Shown: piece by piece, positions 11,928-20,412 of the stretch
Layout: each line of letters starts with the position of its first letter
Position numbering within the stretch: the stretch's first letter is position 1
Origin: Gammaproteobacteria bacterium
Lineage (GTDB): Bacteria > Pseudomonadota > Gammaproteobacteria > SZUA-140
Assembly (NCBI GenBank): GCA_020847075.1
Contig: JADLCS010000045.1
Span: 1 to 34,666 of the forward strand
Direction of reading: 5' to 3'
Length of the DNA: 34,666 nucleotides
The notes under the pieces: generated by a model
Told to the model about the DNA's origin: nothing
Databases searched by the model: none
What the model saw: only the letters and a program-made list of their open reading frames with translations
Program-made: the position numbers and the translations under genes

Positions 11928-13313
11928 CTAGGCGTCGCCCGACGGGCGCGCCAGCGCGCTGTGGCGCATCGAATACAGGAAGTAGATCACCAGTCCCAGC
12001 GCCAGCCAGCCCAGGAACCTGAGCCAGGTCACCCAGGGCAGGCTGGCCATCAGATAGAGACAGAAGGCGATCCCGAGCAGGGGCGCGACGGGCATCCACG
12101 GGCTGCGGAAGGGGCGCGGGAGGTCGGGGTGGCTGCGGCGCAGGGCGATGACGCCGCCGCACACCAGGACGAAGGCCGCCAGCGTGCCGATGTTGACCAG
12201 CTCCGCGACGTCGCCGATCGGGGTGAACCCGGCGATGGCGGCCATCACCACACCGCTGGCGAGGATGGTGCGGACCGGGGTCCTGGTGCCATGGTGGATG
12301 CGCGAGATGCCGGCCGGCAGCAGGCCGTCGCGCGACATGGCCAGGAAGATGCGCGTGAGGGCGTAGAACAGCACCAGCATCACCGTGGTCAGGCCTGCGA
12401 TCGCCCCGGCCGCGATCACGGCCGAGGCCCATTGATGCCCGAGCCGGAGCAGGGCGTCCGCCACCGGAGAGGCCACGTTGAGCGTATGGTAGGGGACGAT
12501 GCCGGTGAGCAGCCCGGAGACGACGATGTAGACGATCGTGCAGACGCCGAGTGAGGCCACGATCCCGATCGGTATGTCGCGCGGCGGGTTGATCGCCTCC
12601 TCCGTGGCGGTGGAGACGGCGTCGAAGCCGATGTAGGCGAAGAAGATCAGCGCCGCGCCGCCCGCCACCCCCTCCCAGCCGAAGGGCAGGAAGGGGGTCC
12701 AGTGGCCCGGGTCGACATGGCCGGAGGCGACCGCGATGAAGACCGCGATGGCGCTCACCTTGATCAGCACCATGACGGTGTTGAAGCGGGCGCTGTGATG
12801 GACGCCCACGGCGAGCAGCACCGCCAGCACCACGATCACCGCGGCCGCGGCCAGATTGATGATGCCGCCGTCCGCCGGCCCGCGCGTCAGTTCGGGCGGG
12901 AGCGGCAGGCCGATGGCGGTGAGCGCGTTGTTCAGATACCCCGACCAGCCGATGGCCACCGCCGCGGTGGCCACCCCGTATTCCAGGATCAGGTCCCAGC
13001 CGATGATCCAGGCGATGAGCTCGCCGAAACCCGCGTAGGCGTAGCCGTAGGCACTGCCGCAGCCGCCCACCGCGGCGGCGAGTTCCGCATAGGCCAGCGC
13101 GGCAAAGGCGCAGGCGAAGCCGGCCAGTACGAAGGACAGCACGATGGCCGGGCCCGCCTTGGTGGCGGCCGCGATCCCGGTGAGGACGAAGATGCCCGCC
13201 CCGATGATCGCCCCGATGCCGAGCATGGTCAGATCGAAGGCGGACAGGCAGCGCCGCAGCCCGGTGTCGCGGTGGATGTCGGCGTTGATCGCCTTGGTTC
13301 GGAACAGATTCAT
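11928..13313 (-). CDS. APC superfamily amino-acid permease (cationic amino-acid transporter type)
   Basis: This is an inner-membrane amino-acid transporter of the APC superfamily, 461 aa with about 12 hydrophobic segments. The first segment carries the family motif IGAIIGAGIFVLTG, and the helix 6 region has FFAYIGFDAVSTATEEAINP, both typical of the CAT/YfnA branch that moves cationic or branched amino acids. A block EINPPRDIP-like stretch follows (NPPRDIPIGI). The ribosome-binding site AGAGGA lies 9 bases before the ATG. The gene is on the opposite strand to the ABC importer, and it and the next two genes are not part of the conserved Pseudomonas gene order at this place. Substrate is not determinable from the sequence. 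Confidence 0.9.
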   Translation of the reverse strand: MNLFRTKAINADIHRDTGLRRCLSAFDLTMLGIGAIIGAGIFVLTGIAAATKAGPAIVLSFVLAGFACAFAALAYAELAAAVGGCGSAYGYAYAGFGELIAWIIGWDLILEYGVATAAVAIGWSGYLNNALTAIGLPLPPELTRGPADGGIINLAAAAVIVVLAVLLAVGVHHSARFNTVMVLIKVSAIAVFIAVASGHVDPGHWTPFLPFGWEGVAGGAALIFFAYIGFDAVSTATEEAINPPRDIPIGIVASLGVCTIVYIVVSGLLTGIVPYHTLNVASPVADALLRLGHQWASAVIAAGAIAGLTTVMLVLFYALTRIFLAMSRDGLLPAGISRIHHGTRTPVRTILASGVVMAAIAGFTPIGDVAELVNIGTLAAFVLVCGGVIALRRSHPDLPRPFRSPWMPVAPLLGIAFCLYLMASLPWVTWLRFLGWLALGLVIYFLYSMRHSALARPSGDA

Positions 13314-13673
13314 CGCGGAAGGTCCTCTGCGCAGGTCATTGATATCGTTGGAGTCCGGTTGAAGCCGTGTGCAGGCAATAATGACATAAAGTCTGAGCGG
13401 GGCAAGCTATGTGTTTCATCGGGCGCTCGAAATCTCTTTCGAGCCCGGATGGCGCCGGCGCCGGCGCGGCACCGGATGGGCGCATGAGTTGATCCTGTGC
13501 GCGAAGAACAGGGATTTATCTGATTGAAATGATTGGCTAATCGAGAGTCCGTCCGGCGGCGATGCGCTGGGCCGGTGAGGGCGGTCGGGTGCCGCCTGTC
13601 GCGGCGTCCGGGGTGGAGGGCATGCGACGGTCCCGCCCCCGAACGGGCGGGACCGCCATCGGCGGTTCCGGTC
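13314..13673. other. Intergenic region, 360 bases, without a recognisable gene
   Basis: This is the 5' side of the permease gene and the 3' side of the ATPase-like gene. It holds an AT-richer patch at about 13500-13545 that could include promoter elements, but no pair of -35/-10 boxes convinced me. Close to 13674 it holds two hairpins, listed separately. Short open frames here have no recognisable protein character. Confidence 0.6.
13629..13666 (-). terminator. Nested GC-rich hairpins after the PilB/GspE-like gene
   Basis: GGTCCCGCCC (13629-13638) pairs perfectly with GGGCGGGACC (13645-13654) over a 6-nt loop. An overlapping ACCGCC-ATC-GGCGGT hairpin lies at 13652-13666, a few bases past the stop codon of the minus-strand gene. 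There is no U-tract on either side, so this may be an RNA 3'-end stabiliser or a weak terminator rather than a classical one. Confidence 0.4.
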
Positions 13674-15992
13674 TCAGCCGTTGTGATAGGCCTCGGTGAG
13701 CGAGACGGTGCGCTTCCTCGCCTGGCTCAGGGCGTTTTCCATCAGGGTGACCATGCCGTTCTTGATGGCCTGCTGCCGGAGATCGGCCGCGGAGGCCCCG
13801 TTGTCCAGCAGGGTGTAGATCTCCGGGGTCATTTCCAGCATCTCGTAGACGATGATGCGGCCCTGGTGGCCGGTGTGGTTGCAGCGCGCGCAGCCCTTGC
13901 TCCGGTAGAAGACCTCGTCCATGCCCACGCCGAGCGCCCGGCGCATTTCCTCCGGGGCGTCCTCGACCTCCAGGCAGTGGCTGCAGTTCAGACGCAGCGC
14001 GCGCTGCGCCAGGACGCAGGGGAGCGCCGCCTTGAGCTGGCGCGGCTTGATGCCCATATGCGTCAATTTCATGACCGCCTCGACCGTATTGTCCGCGTGC
14101 AGTTTGCCCAGCACCAGATGCTTGTCCAGCGCGGTGGCGATGGCGCACGCCATGGTCTCCTCGTCGCGCAGCTCGTCGAACATGACCACGTCCGTACCCT
14201 TCAGGTCCAGGTGACGGATCAGGTCCGCATAACGGGCGCCGGGTTCGAGCTGGATCTGGTCGATGCCGGGGAGGTGATAGCTGACGGGGTCCTCCAGCGT
14301 CAGGATGCGGAGGTTCTGCCCCTTCAGCGCCAGCATCGCGGCGTACAGGGTGGCGGACTTGTCCGAGTCCTGCGGGCCCGTGACTAGCACGATGGAATAG
14401 GTCTTGTTCAGTTCCTCCATGAACAGGAATTCATCGTGCGTGTTCAGGCCGAGCTTGCCCAGCGGGCTCAGGCGTGTCCCGGTATTGAGCAGGTGGATCA
14501 CCGCCTCCTCGCCGTCGGGCCCGTCCCGCAGGGTGATGCGCAGCTCATGGATCAGGTCCTCGCTGACGATCGAGGTGCGGCCCTGGCGCGCGCCGGAGGC
14601 CGGGTCGGGGTCCATGCCGCCCATGATCCTGAGCCGGTTCATCACCTTCGGGTGCAGCACTTTGCTGAAACGGCGTATCGGGATCAGCGCGCCGTCGATG
14701 CGGAACAGCAGCTCGACATAGTCCCGCTTCGGCACGAAATGGATGTCCACGGCGTTGCGCTGGATGGCGTCGAGGAAGGTGTTGTCGACGAAGCTGACGA
14801 TCGGCTTGGCGCCGTCGGCCGCGCCGGGCTCCGCGGGTCTGTCCACCGGCGCGGGTGCGGCCTTGCCCGCCGTGGCGGTGACGGGGGCGACCGCCGCCGC
14901 GGGGTTGTTGCCGTAGTACTTGCCGAGCGCCCAGTGGATGTCTTCCCGGGTCGCGATGGTCGGTTCGATGGTGAGGCGGGTGATGAAGCGCAGCAGCGTG
15001 AGTGCCTCGGTATTGGCGGGATCGTCCATCGCCACGACCAGGCGGTTCTGATGGATGACCAGGGGGACCAGCATGTATTTCTGGGCCACGTCCGCCGGCA
15101 CCAGGCCGAGGCATTCCAGGTCGATGTAGAAATTGCGCAGTAGCACGAAGGGGAGCCCGAACTTGTGGGCCAGGGTGCGGTAGATATCGTGCGCCGACAC
15201 GGTCCCCATCCGGACCAGGATCTCGCCCAGCTTCTGGGAACGGTCCTCCTGCTGGGATTTCAGCGCGGCCTCGAGCTGTTCGGGGGTGATGATGCCGGCC
15301 TCCACCAGCATCGCGCCGATCTGTTTCGAACCGAGCAGGGCGTTGCCGGACTGGGTCGCCTGCCGGTCGAGCGCCTGTTCGAGCTGCACCGAATTGACCG
15401 CCAGCCCGCTGGTCTTCCGGTCCGTCTTGCGCCGGTTCAGCGCGGGCTGCTTTTCGCCCGCGGCTTCGGATTTGTGCGTCCGCGCGCCGCCGTGCGGGTG
15501 CGCGGTGGCGGACTTGCCGTTACCGATGCTGTACTTCCTCACGACCTGGGCCGGGATGAAGATGCGACTGATGTAGGCGCTGCCGACGAGCTGGAACAGA
15601 TGCAGTCCGATGTCGTCGACGAAGGAGCCGCGGGTGCGTCCGGTCAGGAAGCGGCCGTCGGCGAAGGTGACATGAAAATCCTCCACCGCGCGCGGCATCG
15701 AAACGACCCCGGCGTTGTCCTGCAGCAAGGGGTGCTTGGCCGTGTTGGTCGGGTGTTTGCTGATGAAGTTCAACTGGCGGAGGTCGGAGAATTTGATGAT
15801 CGAGCGCCCTTTCTCGCTGGTGTACAGGGTCAGGACTGCCTGCGGACCGTCCAGGGCGATCAGGCGGCCGGTGATGGTCTTGCCGTTCATCAGGGTGGCG
15901 GCGACCGGCGCGTTCAGCAGATCGCCTTCCGCCACCGTGGAGCGCAGCGGAGATACAGGAAGATCGATTACATGGCTGAGGCTGCTCATCAT
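13674..15992 (-). CDS. PilB/GspE-like secretion ATPase homologue with MshEN domain and degenerate Walker A
   Basis: The 772-aa protein belongs to the type II secretion/type IV pilus ATPase superfamily but departs from it. Residues about 29-78 and 105-157 look like two copies of a small beta-barrel unit (NGKTITGRLIAL; ADGRFLTGRTRG). A MshEN/T2SSE_N region follows at about 221-360, with two repeats resembling the c-di-GMP-binding MshEN motif (IGAMLVEAG..LEAALKSQ and KLGEILVRMG). The ATPase core spans about 395-770. Walker A reads GPQDSDKS (539-546) instead of GPTGSGKT: Lys545 is kept but two glycines are Asp. Asp-box E567, Walker B E607 (MFDELRD), His-box H632 and a four-Cys zinc motif (C670, C673, C701, C704) remain. 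An AGGA site precedes the ATG. No pilus or secretion genes adjoin it; an HD-GYP gene lies 180 bases upstream on the same strand. ATPase activity is doubtful; a regulatory role is inferred. Confidence 0.8.
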   Translation of the reverse strand: MMSSLSHVIDLPVSPLRSTVAEGDLLNAPVAATLMNGKTITGRLIALDGPQAVLTLYTSEKGRSIIKFSDLRQLNFISKHPTNTAKHPLLQDNAGVVSMPRAVEDFHVTFADGRFLTGRTRGSFVDDIGLHLFQLVGSAYISRIFIPAQVVRKYSIGNGKSATAHPHGGARTHKSEAAGEKQPALNRRKTDRKTSGLAVNSVQLEQALDRQATQSGNALLGSKQIGAMLVEAGIITPEQLEAALKSQQEDRSQKLGEILVRMGTVSAHDIYRTLAHKFGLPFVLLRNFYIDLECLGLVPADVAQKYMLVPLVIHQNRLVVAMDDPANTEALTLLRFITRLTIEPTIATREDIHWALGKYYGNNPAAAVAPVTATAGKAAPAPVDRPAEPGAADGAKPIVSFVDNTFLDAIQRNAVDIHFVPKRDYVELLFRIDGALIPIRRFSKVLHPKVMNRLRIMGGMDPDPASGARQGRTSIVSEDLIHELRITLRDGPDGEEAVIHLLNTGTRLSPLGKLGLNTHDEFLFMEELNKTYSIVLVTGPQDSDKSATLYAAMLALKGQNLRILTLEDPVSYHLPGIDQIQLEPGARYADLIRHLDLKGTDVVMFDELRDEETMACAIATALDKHLVLGKLHADNTVEAVMKLTHMGIKPRQLKAALPCVLAQRALRLNCSHCLEVEDAPEEMRRALGVGMDEVFYRSKGCARCNHTGHQGRIIVYEMLEMTPEIYTLLDNGASAADLRQQAIKNGMVTLMENALSQARKRTVSLTEAYHNG

Positions 15993-16172
15993 TTTGTATC
16001 CTATTGTTATTCGGTAAATATTCCGCCACCGGGGGCGCCGCCCGGGCGAGGCGGGGCAGGGGGTCTGCGGGCTACGACTTTTGTATCGGCCGCTCGGAGA
16101 GGTAAATAAAACGTGGGGGAATATCCCGTGCGCATCCCTGCCGTCCGCACCTCCGGCGGAGGGGGTGCCGGC

Positions 16173-17462
16173 TCAGTGGCGGAACAGGGAATGCCCGCGG
16201 CCGAGCAGGCGCGAGAGCAGGTTCCGCCGGAACAGGGTCAGATCGATGCCGTAGGCGCCGTCCGGGAGGCCCTTCTGGATGTCGACGGGTTGTCCGTCGG
16301 CATCCTGGGTGTAGTTCAGGAGGTCGATCTCGGTGACCTTCTTCACCGGCCGTTTCTCGCGGTCCAGGATCAGCACGATCCTGGGGCGCAGGCGGCGATC
16401 GGGGTTCTGCTCGGTGATGACGCCCACCTCGCCGGTGCTGAGTTCGACCAGGGTGCCGCTGGGATAGATGCCGATGGCCTGGATGAATTCCTCCACCAGC
16501 TCGGCCTGGAACTCCTCGTCGCGCATGTCATGCAGGCGTGCCATGGCGGCCACCGGCGACAGCGTCTCTTCGTCGTGGCGCGGCGCGGTCACGGTGTCGT
16601 AGAAATCGACGATGCCGGCGATCTTGCCCAGCAACGGGATCTGGTTGCCGCGCAGCCCTTTGGGAAAACCCGAGCCGTTGTAGCGCTCGTGATGCGTGCG
16701 CACCGTCCACAGGATGTCTTCGTTGATTTCCCGGACGCCCCGCAGGATCTCCACGCCGTAGTCGACGTGCTTCTTCATGATCTCGTGTTCCTCCGCCGTC
16801 AGGGCCTCCTTCCGGGTGAGGATCTCGGTCGGCAGGCGGGTATAACCGACTTCGGACAGCAGGACGCCGATGGCGAGGTTTTCCAGGCGTTCCCTGCGCA
16901 GTCCGAGATGGCGCCCGAAGGTGATGGCCCAGACCGAGGAACGCACGCAGTGGCCGTAGGTGTGCGTGTCCTTGTCCCGCACGCGGGCGATCCAGAGGGA
17001 GGCGTCGGGGTTGCGCAGGATGCTGTCGACCATCCGGTTCGCCACCTTGCGCGTCGCCGGGAGGTTCGCGGGCCTTCCGCTCGCGATCTGTCTCATCACG
17101 CTGTCGACCGCGGCGGCCATGTCCCGGTGGAGATTGCCGGCGGTGGAGATCTCCTGCCGGATACCGCGGGTCCTGGGATAACTCGATTCGTTGACCCTGA
17201 GGTTGACGCGGACGCGCGGCTCATCGCGGCCCGGCCGGGGCGGCTTGCGCTTCGCGGCGGGGGTCGCCTCGACCCGGCTCTTGAGTACGTCCACATAGAC
17301 GTATCTGCAATAGCCGCCGAGGGCGCGGATCTCGTCGAGGCCTTTGATGTGGAATCCCTGGATCGGGAAGGGGGTGCCGATCCAGGGACGGTCGAGGCGG
17401 GCGACATACATGCCGGGCACGAGATCCTGTACGCTGACCTTTTCCTGTGTGAATTCGACCAT
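16173..17462 (-). CDS. HD-GYP domain protein lacking the HD dyad (probable inactive c-di-GMP phosphodiesterase)
   Basis: The 429-aa cytoplasmic protein has an N-terminal DUF3391-like segment (residues 1-60, VSVQDLVPGMYV), a linker, and an HD-GYP-type domain at about 155-320. HD-GYP enzymes hydrolyse c-di-GMP through a binuclear or trinuclear metal site. Here the first His (H171), H232, HHER (257-260), a GYP variant GSGFP (263-267) and D289 are kept, but the defining HDxGK motif is SEVGY (residues 203-207), so two central metal ligands are missing. A C-terminal region of about 100 residues follows, with TGEVGVI. The most likely role is binding c-di-GMP or a partner rather than cleaving it. The gene lies directly upstream of, and in the same direction as, the MshEN-bearing ATPase homologue. 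Confidence 0.82.
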   Translation of the reverse strand: MVEFTQEKVSVQDLVPGMYVARLDRPWIGTPFPIQGFHIKGLDEIRALGGYCRYVYVDVLKSRVEATPAAKRKPPRPGRDEPRVRVNLRVNESSYPRTRGIRQEISTAGNLHRDMAAAVDSVMRQIASGRPANLPATRKVANRMVDSILRNPDASLWIARVRDKDTHTYGHCVRSSVWAITFGRHLGLRRERLENLAIGVLLSEVGYTRLPTEILTRKEALTAEEHEIMKKHVDYGVEILRGVREINEDILWTVRTHHERYNGSGFPKGLRGNQIPLLGKIAGIVDFYDTVTAPRHDEETLSPVAAMARLHDMRDEEFQAELVEEFIQAIGIYPSGTLVELSTGEVGVITEQNPDRRLRPRIVLILDREKRPVKKVTEIDLLNYTQDADGQPVDIQKGLPDGAYGIDLTLFRRNLLSRLLGRGHSLFRH

Positions 17463-17612
17463 GATCTTCTTGCCTGCCGGATCGCGTTCGGGCGGAGGCG
17501 CGGTTCAGTGTTCCGTGAGGTGTCGCGGGGCCGTGTTTTCTCTCGCAAGGATATCGGCCGGCCCCCGCGGTTCCTGATGAATCCGGCACGTGATCGACTG
17601 GGTTATGTCATG

Positions 17613-17634
17613 AAAAACAATCACTTGGATTGTT
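17613..17634 (-). terminator. Possible terminator downstream of mltD
   Basis: On the minus strand AACAATC pairs perfectly with GATTGTT (17628-17634 with 17616-17622) over a 5-nt loop, and the 3' arm runs into TTTTT. It lies about 105 bases past the mltD stop, in an AT-rich patch before the HD-GYP gene. The stem is short and AT-rich, so strength is uncertain. Confidence 0.4.
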
Positions 17635-17738
17635 CTTTGGAGAAGATGCTCGAGAAGGGCTGGCGGGCCCCCGCGTGACCGTCGCATCCGTTTGAGACGC
17701 GGGATCGCGGGGGAAGGTTCCGGCGCGCGCCGGGGGGA

Positions 17739-19496
17739 TCAGATGTTCTCGGTCTGGTTGATGACGTCGACGTAGAGCGTCAGCTTCTGGCCCGGCTGCA
17801 GGTATTCGTTCTTGCGCAGGGAGTTCCAGTCGCGCAATTCGGAGACCTTGACGTTGAAGCGCTGTGAGATGCGCGCCAGCGAGTCTCCCTTGCGCACCAC
17901 GTAGTTGATGCGCCGGGTGGTGTTGTCGAGCGGGTGGCGCGCATTCGGCCCCGCGGTGGCGCCCGCCTGAATGTCCCGCGTCTGCCAGATGACCAGCCGC
18001 TGCCCGATGCGCAGCGGATCGCGCGGCGAGATGCTATTCCAACTCGCCAGATGCGCCACGGCGACCCCGTGGGCGCGCGCGATGTCCCACAGCGTATCGC
18101 CGCCGCGCACCGCGTATACCAGCTTGCGGCCCGCGCGCGGACTGTTCTGCGTGGCATGGGTCCGCTCGTCCTGGCTCGACGCGTAAGCGGACAGGTTGCG
18201 CGAGGAGGTTGGGATGAGCAGGGCGTTGCCGACGCGGATCATGTTGCCCTTGATGCCGTTGACGCGACGCAGCACATCGACCGTGGTGTGGTGGCGCTGG
18301 GCGATGGTGCCCAGGGTATCGCCCGTGCGGATGGTATAGCGCCGCCAGGAGAGCCGGTCTTCCTCGGCGAGCGAGGCGAGATTGGTCTCGAACAGCTCCG
18401 CCTTGTCCAGGGGGAGCAACAGTTCGTGCGGGCCGTCCGGGTCGGTCGCCCAACGGTTGAAGCCGGGATTGAGGCGATAGATCTCGTCCAGGCTGAGGTC
18501 GGACAGCTCGGCGGCCTTGGCCAGGTCGATCTGCGAGCCGGTCCGTACCGTCCGCACGACCGCTAGGTCGGGCACCGACGGTATCTCGATCTCGTGCGTG
18601 CCGGGGTCGGCGAAGAGCTCGGCCAGGGCGAGCAGCTTGGGCACATAGGCGCGCGTCTCGGCCGGCAGTTGCAGCGACCAGAAATCGGTCGGTTTGCCGT
18701 AGCGCTGGTTCGCCTGTATGGCGCGATTCACCGTGCCGGCGCCGGAGTTATAGGCGGCGAGGGCGAGCAGCCAGTCGTCGTCGAGCTGGTCGTGCAGGGC
18801 CTGCAGGTAATCGAGCGCGGCGCGTGTCGATGCGAGAATGTCGCGGCGGCCGTCGTACCACCAGTTCAGCTTGAGGCCGTAGTGCTGGGCGGTCGACGGG
18901 ATGAACTGCCAGATCCCCGCGGCGCGGCCGCGCGAATAGGCGAACGGCTGATAGGCGCTTTCGACGATCGGAAGCAGCGCGATTTCCATCGGCATGCCGC
19001 GTCGTTCCAGGTCTTCGACGATCACGTACAGATAAGGGCGCGACCGGTCCACCGTACGGTTGAGATAATCGGGATGGCGGGCATACCATTCGAGCTCCGC
19101 GCGCACGCGCGGATTGTCATGGCGGGGAATGCCGTAGCCCGCGCGCATGCGATCCCACAGGTCCGGCTCCGCGTCCTCCGCCGCCTGCTGCGGCGCTTCG
19201 TGGTCCGGTTCGCCGGTCTCCGCGTCCGTCAGCGCCGGGTCGGTTTCGAGCGTGCGGTGTTCCGGGTCGGGCGGGAACAGGGCGTCGTTGATTCCGCTCC
19301 ATTCCTCCGGCGCCCCTTCCGTGTCGGCATCGCCGCCGTCTCTGGAGCCGGCGAATGCCGCGACGGGAGATTCATCGCGGGGGGCGCCGTCGGCGCTGTC
19401 GGGGGAGGGCTGATGCGTCGTCGCGCATCCCGCCAGGATACCCAGCAGAAACGCGAGCAGGCCGTTCCGGATTGGCGTGTATTTGTCGTTTCGCAT
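17739..19496 (-). CDS. mltD: Membrane-bound lytic murein transglycosylase D (SLT + three LysM)
   Basis: MltD is an outer-membrane lipoprotein that cleaves peptidoglycan glycan strands non-hydrolytically. Taking the ATG at 19496 gives 585 aa with a lipoprotein signal (LLGILAGC, Cys24). This start lies about 20 bases after the predicted transcription start; the frame stays open further upstream without a sensible signal peptide. An acidic, low-complexity linker follows (about 30-115), then the SLT family 1D domain with catalytic Glu179 in LPIVESAYQP, the block AAGIWQFIPSTAQHYGL and AAYNSGAGTV. Three LysM domains follow at about 410-455, 490-535 and 540-580 (YTIRTGDTL, YAVRGGDTL, YVVRKGDSL). It is followed in gene order by gloB upstream, as in Pseudomonas. 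Confidence 0.95.
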   Translation of the reverse strand: MRNDKYTPIRNGLLAFLLGILAGCATTHQPSPDSADGAPRDESPVAAFAGSRDGGDADTEGAPEEWSGINDALFPPDPEHRTLETDPALTDAETGEPDHEAPQQAAEDAEPDLWDRMRAGYGIPRHDNPRVRAELEWYARHPDYLNRTVDRSRPYLYVIVEDLERRGMPMEIALLPIVESAYQPFAYSRGRAAGIWQFIPSTAQHYGLKLNWWYDGRRDILASTRAALDYLQALHDQLDDDWLLALAAYNSGAGTVNRAIQANQRYGKPTDFWSLQLPAETRAYVPKLLALAELFADPGTHEIEIPSVPDLAVVRTVRTGSQIDLAKAAELSDLSLDEIYRLNPGFNRWATDPDGPHELLLPLDKAELFETNLASLAEEDRLSWRRYTIRTGDTLGTIAQRHHTTVDVLRRVNGIKGNMIRVGNALLIPTSSRNLSAYASSQDERTHATQNSPRAGRKLVYAVRGGDTLWDIARAHGVAVAHLASWNSISPRDPLRIGQRLVIWQTRDIQAGATAGPNARHPLDNTTRRINYVVRKGDSLARISQRFNVKVSELRDWNSLRKNEYLQPGQKLTLYVDVINQTENI

Positions 19497-19522
19497 GAGG
19501 CCGGTGATTCGAATGAGCTCGG

Positions 19523-19550
19523 AGTATAGCAGTAAATCGGCCCGTTTAAA
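19523..19550 (-). promoter_or_regulatory. mltD promoter
   Basis: On the minus strand TTTAAA (19550-19545), a 16-bp spacer and TATACT (19528-19523) with a TGC extension before it form a plausible sigma70 extended -10 promoter. Transcription would begin about 20 bases before the chosen mltD ATG. Confidence 0.6.
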
Positions 19551-19629
19551 GTTAACCTTAGTCCAGATCGCCTGTCGCGCCGTGTCTCTGCGCCGGCGCG
19601 GCGTCGATGTATCCGGCGGATCGTGGCCG

Positions 19630-20412
19630 CTACTGCATGTCCTTCCAGCGGCGTATCGTCGCAAAAACGTCGAGCTCGGTGTTGAGGGTTCGGTCGCAAA
19701 ACCGTTCGGCGGCCCGCCGGACCGCGGGCAGGTGGCAGCGCAGAAAGGGATTGGTGGCCTTCTCCTCCTCCAGGGTCGCGGAGGCGGTGGCGATCTGCCG
19801 GGCGCGCAGGCGCCGTGTCTCCTCGAGCCGCGCGGCGAGCCGGTGATTCTCCGGTTCCACCTGCAAGGCGAAATCCAGATTGGCCAGCGTGTATTCATGC
19901 CCGCAATGGATGCGTGTCGCGTCCGGCAGGGCCGCGAGTCTCCGCAATGCCGTCAGCATCTGCCGCGCGGATCCTTCGAACACGCGCCCGCAGCCGCCCG
20001 TGAACAGCGTGTCGCCGCAGAACAGCAGGCCGCCGTCGTGATGATAGGCGAGATGATCGAGGGTATGTCCGGGGATCGCGAGCACGCGCAGGTCCAGGCC
20101 GCCCGGAGACAACACATCACCCTCGTGAACGGGGCGGTACCCGGGGCCGAGACGCAGCCCCGCCGGTCCGTAGGCGGGGACCTGGAAACGCCGCAGCAGT
20201 TCGGGGACGCCGCCGACATGATCGGGGTGATGGTGCGTGAGCAGGATCGCGATGGGGCGCAGCCCGTGCGCGGTCAGGGCGGCGAGCACGGGGGCGGCCT
20301 CGCCCGGATCGACGATGATCGCCGGCGCCGGTCCCTCCGCCCGTGTGTCGTCGAGACGGATCAGCCAGATATAATTGTCGCGCAGGGCGGGGACGGGGAT
20401 TAGCTGTATCAT
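19630..20412 (-). CDS. gloB: Hydroxyacylglutathione hydrolase (glyoxalase II)
   Basis: GloB hydrolyses S-lactoylglutathione to lactate and glutathione, the second step of methylglyoxal detoxification. The 260-aa protein starts MIQLIPVPALRDNYIW, the standard glyoxalase II opening, and has the binuclear metal motif HHHPDH (H60, H62, D64, H65). Further ligands sit in IPGHTLDH and FCGDTLF, and the C-terminal HAGH domain has the glutathione-contact segment ATNPFLRC. The ATG at 20412 is chosen because homology begins exactly there, although the frame stays open beyond. The gene is divergent from the methyltransferase gene with an 87-base gap, the same arrangement as in Pseudomonas. Confidence 0.96.
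   Translation of the reverse strand: MIQLIPVPALRDNYIWLIRLDDTRAEGPAPAIIVDPGEAAPVLAALTAHGLRPIAILLTHHHPDHVGGVPELLRRFQVPAYGPAGLRLGPGYRPVHEGDVLSPGGLDLRVLAIPGHTLDHLAYHHDGGLLFCGDTLFTGGCGRVFEGSARQMLTALRRLAALPDATRIHCGHEYTLANLDFALQVEPENHRLAARLEETRRLRARQIATASATLEEEKATNPFLRCHLPAVRRAAERFCDRTLNTELDVFATIRRWKDMQ

Noticed and set aside
13314-13530. Possible promoter or riboswitch in the leader of the APC permease gene
   Set aside because: The best box pairs match only about half of the consensus, and no conserved riboswitch fold was recognised.
16060-16090. A second GTAGCCCG on the minus strand upstream of the ATPase-like gene
   Set aside because: The following bases do not form the REP palindrome seen at 11868.
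13674-17462. A type II secretion or type IV pilus operon
   Set aside because: No inner-membrane platform (PilC/GspF), pilin, prepilin peptidase or secretin gene lies nearby, and the ATPase motif is degenerate.
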